Assembly: GCA_000432735.1 (NCBI GenBank)
Contig: FR887839.1
Location: 50,579 to 105,411 of the forward strand
Direction: 5' to 3'
Length of the DNA stretch: 54,833 nt
Source of the DNA: Bacteroides sp. CAG:443
Lineage (GTDB): Bacteria > Bacteroidota > Bacteroidia > Bacteroidales > Bacteroidaceae
This document shows positions 50,658 to 54,833 of this stretch, in pieces (position 1 is the stretch's first letter; each line of letters opens with the position of its first letter). The position numbers and the translations under genes were made by a program. The notes beneath the pieces were generated by a model, which had not been told where the DNA came from, did not search any database, and was given only the letters and a program-made list of their open reading frames with translations.

Positions 50658-51436
50658 GCTTGTTTCACCAATCCGCTTTCGCGCAATCTGATTTTAGTCA
50701 GTACATTCTTCGTGTTTAGCGTGAAGTCACCGTTCAGGATCCACCCGTAGTAACCCGGATCACGCTGCAATACTTCTGCCACCGGTATACCTTTGTACTT
50801 ACCGAAGTTGAAGACTTCCACTCCGTCATCGTTGAATACGATACGTCCCGCAAAGTCTACGTTCTTGCTGTAAGTAGAATAGTCGGACAAGAACTTGATA
50901 TCGTTTTCCAGTACATCAGGATAACGGTCGAGCTGAGCTTTCAGTACCTCGTAGGTAGCACGTGTGTCGGCTTCTGCGGTGTGAGCGTCTTCCAGATTCT
51001 TGCCGCAGTAGAACTTGTAGGCAGCCGAAAGGGTACGCTGTTCCAGCTTGTGATAGATAACCTGCACGTCGATGAACTTGCGTTTGGTCAGATCGATGTC
51101 GATGCCGGCACGCAGGAATTCTTCTACCAGTACGGGCACATCGAAACGATTAGAATTGAATCCGGCGATGTCGGCTCCTTCCAGGTCGCGGGCGATGTCC
51201 TTGGCTACCTCCTTGAAAGTCGGGCAGTCGGCCACATCTTCATCGTGGATGCCGTGTATGGCAGTCGATGCTTCCGGAATATGCATTTCCGGATTGATAC
51301 GCATGGTTTTGCTTTCTTCGTTCCCGTTCGGATAAACTTTCAGGTAACAGATCTCGACGATGCGGTCTGTATTTATGTTTGTTCCCGTGGTTTCCAGGTC
51401 GAAGAAAATCAGGGGATTCTTTAAATTCAGTTTCAT
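50654..51436 (-). CDS. DnaQ-like 3'-5' exonuclease
   Basis: This 260-aa DEDD-type exonuclease shows motif Exo I in IFFDLETTGTNINTDRIVE, Exo II around GFNSNRFDVPVL, and Exo III in HTAEADTRATYEVL. It corresponds to the exonuclease epsilon-like proteins often encoded beside dnaN in Bacteroides, and could act in proofreading or repair. Its end overlaps the coaBC start. A long hairpin and 170 bp separate it from dnaN upstream. Confidence 0.92.
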   Translation of the reverse strand: MKLNLKNPLIFFDLETTGTNINTDRIVEICYLKVYPNGNEESKTMRINPEMHIPEASTAIHGIHDEDVADCPTFKEVAKDIARDLEGADIAGFNSNRFDVPVLVEEFLRAGIDIDLTKRKFIDVQVIYHKLEQRTLSAAYKFYCGKNLEDAHTAEADTRATYEVLKAQLDRYPDVLENDIKFLSDYSTYSKNVDFAGRIVFNDDGVEVFNFGKYKGIPVAEVLQRDPGYYGWILNGDFTLNTKNVLTKIRLRESGLVKQA

Positions 51437-51495
51437 AAAATAGCAATGTTTGTTTCGGCCTGCGTGGTCTCCCGATCATTCTTTCCTTTAAGGAA

Positions 51496-51554
51496 GAAGA
51501 ACAAAAGAACAGCTTTTACTGCATGCAGAAAGAGTTCTTGTTCTTTTGTTCTTC
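51496..51554. terminator. Hairpin between dnaN and the exonuclease gene
   Basis: GAAGAACAAAAGAAC (51496-51510) is the exact complement of GTTCTTTTGTTCTTC (51540-51554). The 29-nt loop contains the palindrome CTGCATGCAG and a second GTTCTT that could pair with the left arm, so alternative folds exist. No T run follows on the minus strand. Confidence 0.7.
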
Positions 51555-51606
51555 CAACGGACAGAGTCTTCCGGCAATCCGGCAGGCTGACTGTATGTTT
51601 AATTTA

Positions 51607-52731
51607 TCAATCGTTCAGCATCATTGGCATCAGCAGCATGAGGATGTCTTCGTTTTCTTCCTGTTCTTCCGGAACGATGACTCCTGCGCGTGACGGATCA
51701 GCCAGTTCGATGACTACATTCTGCGATGACAGGTTGTTCAGGATGTCAATCAGGAAAGAAGACTTGAAGCCGATGCTCATGGCATTTCCTTCGTATTGGC
51801 AGATAATGGTTTCTTCGGCCGAAGTAGAGAAGTCGATATCCTGTGCAGAAATTTTCATCTGGTTTTCCGACAGACTCAGCTTGATGAGGCTGCTTGCCTG
51901 TGAGGAGAAGACTGACACACGGCGCAGTGCACTGATAAACGAAGCACGGTCGATGATAGCCTTGTGTGGATTGTTCTGAGGAATGACCGAATTGTAGTTC
52001 GGGTAACGGCCTTCAATCAGACGGCAGACCATGCGGTAGTTTTCCAGTGTAAACGAAGCGTTGCGGTCGTCGAATCCGATTTGTACATCGCCCTGTTCTT
52101 TCGGCAACAGGTTCTTCAGCAGGTTTGCCGGCTTCTTCGGCAGGATGAAAGCTGCCTTCTCGTCGCTGTGCGCAGCGAAAGTCTTGCAGCGAACCAGTTT
52201 ATGTCCGTCGGAAGCCACCAGTGTGATGTCTTCGGGGGTGATGTCGAAATAAATACCGTTCATTACCGGACGCAGTTCGTCGTCGGCAGTCGCAAAGATA
52301 CAGCGGTTCACGCCACCCATCAGTACGTCGGCCGGCATAGTTACCTGCACCGCGTTGCTGCCCAGTTCCTGAGTCTGCGGATATTCGTCGGCATTTTGTC
52401 CCATTAAGCTATATTTACCGTTCTGGTATTGTACAGTAATCTCCAGGTTGCTGGGGTTTATCTGGAAACTCAGAGGCTGTTCCGGAATTTCTTTCAGGGC
52501 TTCCAGCAAGGTCTTGGAAGAAACGGCCAGACGTCCGTCGCCGTCGAACTCGTTTACTTCGATGGAAGTCGACAATGTGGTTTCATTGTCGGACGCAGTC
52601 ATCGACAGTGTTCCGTCCTGCAACTCCAGCAGAAAACAGTCAAGTATCGGCAAGGAATTCTTTGAGTTGATAACACGACTGATAGCCTGTAAGTGGCTGA
52701 ATAAGGCTGTACTTGAAACAATAAATTTCAT
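51607..52731 (-). CDS. dnaN: DNA polymerase III sliding clamp (beta subunit)
   Basis: The beta clamp (374 aa) holds polymerase III on DNA. The three clamp repeats are visible, with MKFIVSSTALFSHLQAISRVINSKNSLPILDCFLLE at the start and typical domain boundaries; the last domain is slightly short with an acidic EEQEENEDI stretch near the C-terminus. It begins the leftward block dnaN-exonuclease-coaBC-recN-rlmB-TPR, but a hairpin and 170 bp separate it from the next gene. Confidence 0.97.
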   Translation of the reverse strand: MKFIVSSTALFSHLQAISRVINSKNSLPILDCFLLELQDGTLSMTASDNETTLSTSIEVNEFDGDGRLAVSSKTLLEALKEIPEQPLSFQINPSNLEITVQYQNGKYSLMGQNADEYPQTQELGSNAVQVTMPADVLMGGVNRCIFATADDELRPVMNGIYFDITPEDITLVASDGHKLVRCKTFAAHSDEKAAFILPKKPANLLKNLLPKEQGDVQIGFDDRNASFTLENYRMVCRLIEGRYPNYNSVIPQNNPHKAIIDRASFISALRRVSVFSSQASSLIKLSLSENQMKISAQDIDFSTSAEETIICQYEGNAMSIGFKSSFLIDILNNLSSQNVVIELADPSRAGVIVPEEQEENEDILMLLMPMMLND

Positions 52732-52837
52732 GGTCTTTCTTATATTAATTATTTTCTAAGTTATATCATCGGATACTTCCGTAACGGGCTCTGCCGACGG
52801 AAAGATAGCACGCTTTGTAGCATGCTGTTTATCTTGC

Positions 52838-52871
52838 CAAAGTTACGAAAAGATTGTAGAAGCATCGCAAA
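52838..52871 (-). promoter_or_regulatory. Candidate dnaN promoter
   Basis: On the minus strand: TTTG (52868-52871), 22 bp, TAACTTTG (52838-52845), giving a leader of about 100 nt before dnaN. The spacer is longer than the usual 19 bp. The leader holds a repeated AGCATGCT/AGCGTGCT. Confidence 0.5.
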
Positions 52872-52940
52872 AAAGAGGGTAAAAATTAGTTTACTTGTTC
52901 AGAAAAGCGTAATTTCGTGACCGATTTAAAAACTAAAAAT

Positions 52941-53321
52941 ATGGAATTAGCAGGAAAAGTGATAGCAGTTCTTGAGCCCAGAGGTGGTGTTTCAAAGAAT
53001 GGTAACGAATGGAAGGTACAGGAATATGTCATCGAGACGCACGATCAGTATCCTCGCCGGATGTGCTTCGATGTGTTTGGTGCAGACAAAATACAGCAGT
53101 TCAATATTCAGGTAGGGGAGGAATTGAATGTCTTCTTCGATATTGATGCACGCGAATGGCAGGGACGCTGGTTCAACAGTATCCGTGCATGGAAGGTAGA
53201 ACGTGTAGGTGCTGCTCAGCAGATGCCGCCGATGGATGCTCCTTTCCCGCCGATGAATGCGGCTCCGGCTGCTCCCGTAGATTTTGCGGCTTCAGACGAA
53301 AAGGATGATCTGCCTTTCTGA
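52941..53321 (+). CDS. DUF3127 OB-fold-like protein
   Basis: This 126-aa protein begins MELAGKVIAVLEPRGGVSKNGNEW and continues with VQEYVIETHDQYPRRMCFDVFGADKI, the DUF3127 pattern, thought to be an OB-fold single-stranded DNA-binding-like domain. A Pro/Ala/Met-rich linker leads to an acidic tail EKDDLPF, strikingly like the SSB C-terminal tip. I use ATG 52941 rather than an upstream GTG. It is divergent from dnaN. Role in DNA metabolism is inferred. Confidence 0.85.
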   Translation: MELAGKVIAVLEPRGGVSKNGNEWKVQEYVIETHDQYPRRMCFDVFGADKIQQFNIQVGEELNVFFDIDAREWQGRWFNSIRAWKVERVGAAQQMPPMDAPFPPMNAAPAAPVDFAASDEKDDLPF

Positions 53322-53348
53322 TTTTTTCTGCTGGCGGATATAATAGCG

Positions 53349-53391
53349 GACCCGTGCAGACTGTTTCTTCGATACTCAGTCGGCACGGGTC
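53349..53391. terminator. Bidirectional terminator between DUF3127 and SGNH genes
   Basis: GACCCGTGCaGACTG (53349-53363) pairs with CAGTCgGCACGGGTC (53377-53391) with one mismatch; plus-strand TGTTGTTTG follows. Confidence 0.85.
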
Positions 53392-53419
53392 TGTTGTTTG
53401 TATGAAATAAGTTTGATGA

Positions 53420-54259
53420 TTATCTGAAATCGGCCGGATAGGCGAGCAATTGATACATGATGGCTTTGGCCATGCGGTAGTGTCCGTTGGCATTCGGGTG
53501 CAGGCGGTCGGTCGTCGCATCATGAAAGTACTGGGTATGGGCATCGAACATCGGATAGAGTCCGCAGATACTGTTCAGGTCGATTACCGGAACAGCCCAT
53601 ACGTTTCCGGCTTCCTTTATTGCATTTACATATTCGTCTACGTAGAGACCCAGCTTGTTGGGAAACGCTTCTTCCGGCTGGATGTTGTCATTGCTGAATC
53701 GGGCCTGTGCACGGTGTATCGGTGTCATCAGGATAATCTGCTGGGTGGGGAAGTTCTGCTTCAGGTAACTCAGTGCCTCGTTGATTCGTCCCCGGAACGT
53801 GTTGCTGTTCAGGTCGGCACTGCGTTTCTTGCGCACTTCCTTGCCTCCGCCTCTTACGGTCGTTTCTTCGTAGCTGAACGTATACCATTCGCCCAAAGGA
53901 ATTCCGGCATTATAGTCGTTTGTTCCGGCAAAAATAATGATGGCGTCGACCTCATCTCCAACGTCTGCTTTCAACTTCTGTGCTTGTTTCAAGATACCGT
54001 TCCACTGATTGCCGTTGATGCCGTATACCAGCGGTTCGATTCCCAGCATCTCGGCCAGATACTGCCAGTAATTTTTGGTGGTTCCTACGTGTATCTTGTC
54101 GGTGATGGAATCACCTAAGAACGCAACTTTTTTCCCTTTCCATTGATTCTGCTGGATGCATTCTGTTGCTTTGGGCTCATTTGTCGTTGCCATGCAGGGA
54201 GTAGCCTGAGAAGTCAGGAGCAGTCCCGAAAGTAAGCATGCCATATATTTTGTGTACAT
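53420..54259 (-). CDS. Secreted SGNH/GDSL hydrolase
   Basis: This 279-aa esterase-type protein has a signal peptide (about 1-24) and the SGNH blocks: GDSITD near 45 (nucleophile Ser), GTNDYNAGI near 115 (Asn) and DRLHPNANGH near 255 (Asp and His). Such enzymes often remove acetyl groups from sugars. I chose ATG 54259 because it gives a proper signal peptide; the longer frame starts upstream of it without one. It lies 125 bp downstream of guaA, behind a terminator. Confidence 0.93.
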   Translation of the reverse strand: MYTKYMACLLSGLLLTSQATPCMATTNEPKATECIQQNQWKGKKVAFLGDSITDKIHVGTTKNYWQYLAEMLGIEPLVYGINGNQWNGILKQAQKLKADVGDEVDAIIIFAGTNDYNAGIPLGEWYTFSYEETTVRGGGKEVRKKRSADLNSNTFRGRINEALSYLKQNFPTQQIILMTPIHRAQARFSNDNIQPEEAFPNKLGLYVDEYVNAIKEAGNVWAVPVIDLNSICGLYPMFDAHTQYFHDATTDRLHPNANGHYRMAKAIMYQLLAYPADFR

Positions 54260-54298
54260 GATGTTTGTTTTTCTTAGTGTTTGGATAAAATGAAAATA

Positions 54299-54360
54299 AG
54301 GCACAGATAACACGGGGTTACGTTCCGGTCTTAATCCGGTAGCCCGTGTAGTCTGTGCCT
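54299..54360 (-). terminator. Terminator of guaA
   Basis: A long inverted repeat pairs AGGCACAGA...ACACGGG (54299-54315) with CCCGTGT...TCTGTGCCT (54342-54360); minus-strand TTATTTTCATTTTAT follows. Confidence 0.8.
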
Positions 54361-54383
54361 CCTGCTGAAAGTGGTTTATTCTT

Positions 54384-54833
54384 TTATTCCCACTCGATTG
54401 TGGCGGGTGGTTTTGAAGAAATATCGTAGCAAACGCGGTTTACGCCTTTTACCTTGTTGATGATGTCGTTCGAAACCTTTGCCATAAACTCGTAAGGCAG
54501 ATGAGCCCAGTCGGCAGTCATGGCATCGGTACTTGTAACGGCACGCAAAGCAACGGCACGTTCGTAAGTACGTTCGTCACCCATAACACCTACGCTCTGT
54601 ACCGGAAGCAGAATAACTCCTGCCTGCCATACTTGATGGTAAAGCGAAGTTTCGTTGCCGTTGGCGTCGGTAACCTTCCAGTCGCGCAAGCCTTGGATGA
54701 AGATATCGTCAGCATCTTGCAGGATACGTACTTTTTCGCGTGTGATATCACCCAGGATACGTACGGCAAGTCCCGGTCCCGGGAACGGATGACGGGTGAT
54801 AAGGTGTTCCGGCATACCCAGCTCGCGACCTAC
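54384..54833 (-). CDS. guaA: GMP synthase (glutamine-hydrolysing), C-terminal part, cut by window edge
   Basis: The last 149 residues of GuaA, which makes GMP from XMP, ATP and glutamine. HPFPGPGLAVRILGD is the conserved motif of the C-terminal dimerisation domain, and the protein ends in the typical PPATIEWE. The reading frame is open to the right edge (54833), so the start and the amidotransferase and ATPase domains lie outside the window. A strong hairpin follows the stop. Confidence 0.96.
   Translation of the reverse strand, partial: VGRELGMPEHLITRHPFPGPGLAVRILGDITREKVRILQDADDIFIQGLRDWKVTDANGNETSLYHQVWQAGVILLPVQSVGVMGDERTYERAVALRAVTSTDAMTADWAHLPYEFMAKVSNDIINKVKGVNRVCYDISSKPPATIEWE

Overview
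The window looks like chromosomal core DNA of a Bacteroidales gut bacterium, probably Bacteroides or a close relative such as Phocaeicola. Three things point there. Promoters repeatedly show the Bacteroidetes pattern TTTG-N19-TAnnTTTG. The gene content is typical of the group: a NifJ-type pyruvate:ferredoxin oxidoreductase, an ECF sigma/FecR/TonB-receptor cassette, a TPR sensor kinase with a LytTR regulator, and lipoproteins with SPOR or BspA-like repeats. A 6S-like RNA follows rplT. I see no insertion sequence, prophage, integrase, CRISPR array, tRNA or rRNA.

Layout. At 93-980 there is a secreted GH73/LysM peptidoglycan hydrolase. A leftward block follows (5070 to 1086): LemA, a TPM-domain membrane protein, aroC and an M20 peptidase. 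A BspA-like leucine-rich-repeat lipoprotein gene (5385-6751) is broken by an imperfect 35-bp tandem duplication. A leftward operon runs from 11607 to 7017: phoH, purC, menG/ubiE, aroE and a membrane-anchored alpha/beta hydrolase. Next come a DUF5715 lipoprotein with an M15-like metal motif, truA, an orphan TIGR03915 protein and an aldose-1-epimerase-like protein. A kinase/LytTR pair overlaps by 52 bp (15128-17919), followed by a DUF5723 surface protein, a YfcE-type phosphodiesterase, a PCMD-like secreted protein and a SPOR lipoprotein.

From 22618 there is a small envelope-stress-like triad (YtxH, holin-like membrane protein, basic tail protein), an uncharacterised ATP-grasp protein, an AAA/DUF4143 ATPase and nifJ. 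A translation-centred block follows: ruvX, def, a large TPR protein, thrS, infC, rpmI and rplT, then a 6S-like RNA gene. After that come an EFR1 ferredoxin/flavodoxin protein, a NUC1 nuclease, an AlaX-like editing protein, a candidate ~63-nt small RNA and a solitary HpaII-family restriction endonuclease homologue. The right part holds the ECF sigma/FecR/TonB cassette and a leftward DNA-maintenance block: dnaN, a DnaQ-like exonuclease, coaBC, recN, rlmB and a pseudoprotease-TPR protein. The window ends with a DUF3127 protein, an SGNH hydrolase and the 3' part of guaA.

The observations most worth a second look are: (i) a paired TTTGTACAAA element with exactly 21-bp spacing in two unrelated intergenic regions; (ii) a perfect-promoter, terminator-bounded small RNA upstream of the HpaII homologue; (iii) the HpaII homologue itself, which has no methyltransferase neighbour and an Arg where a catalytic Lys would be expected; (iv) the ATP-grasp protein of unknown substrate; and (v) the broken LRR lipoprotein. 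All protein calls are from motif reading without database searches.
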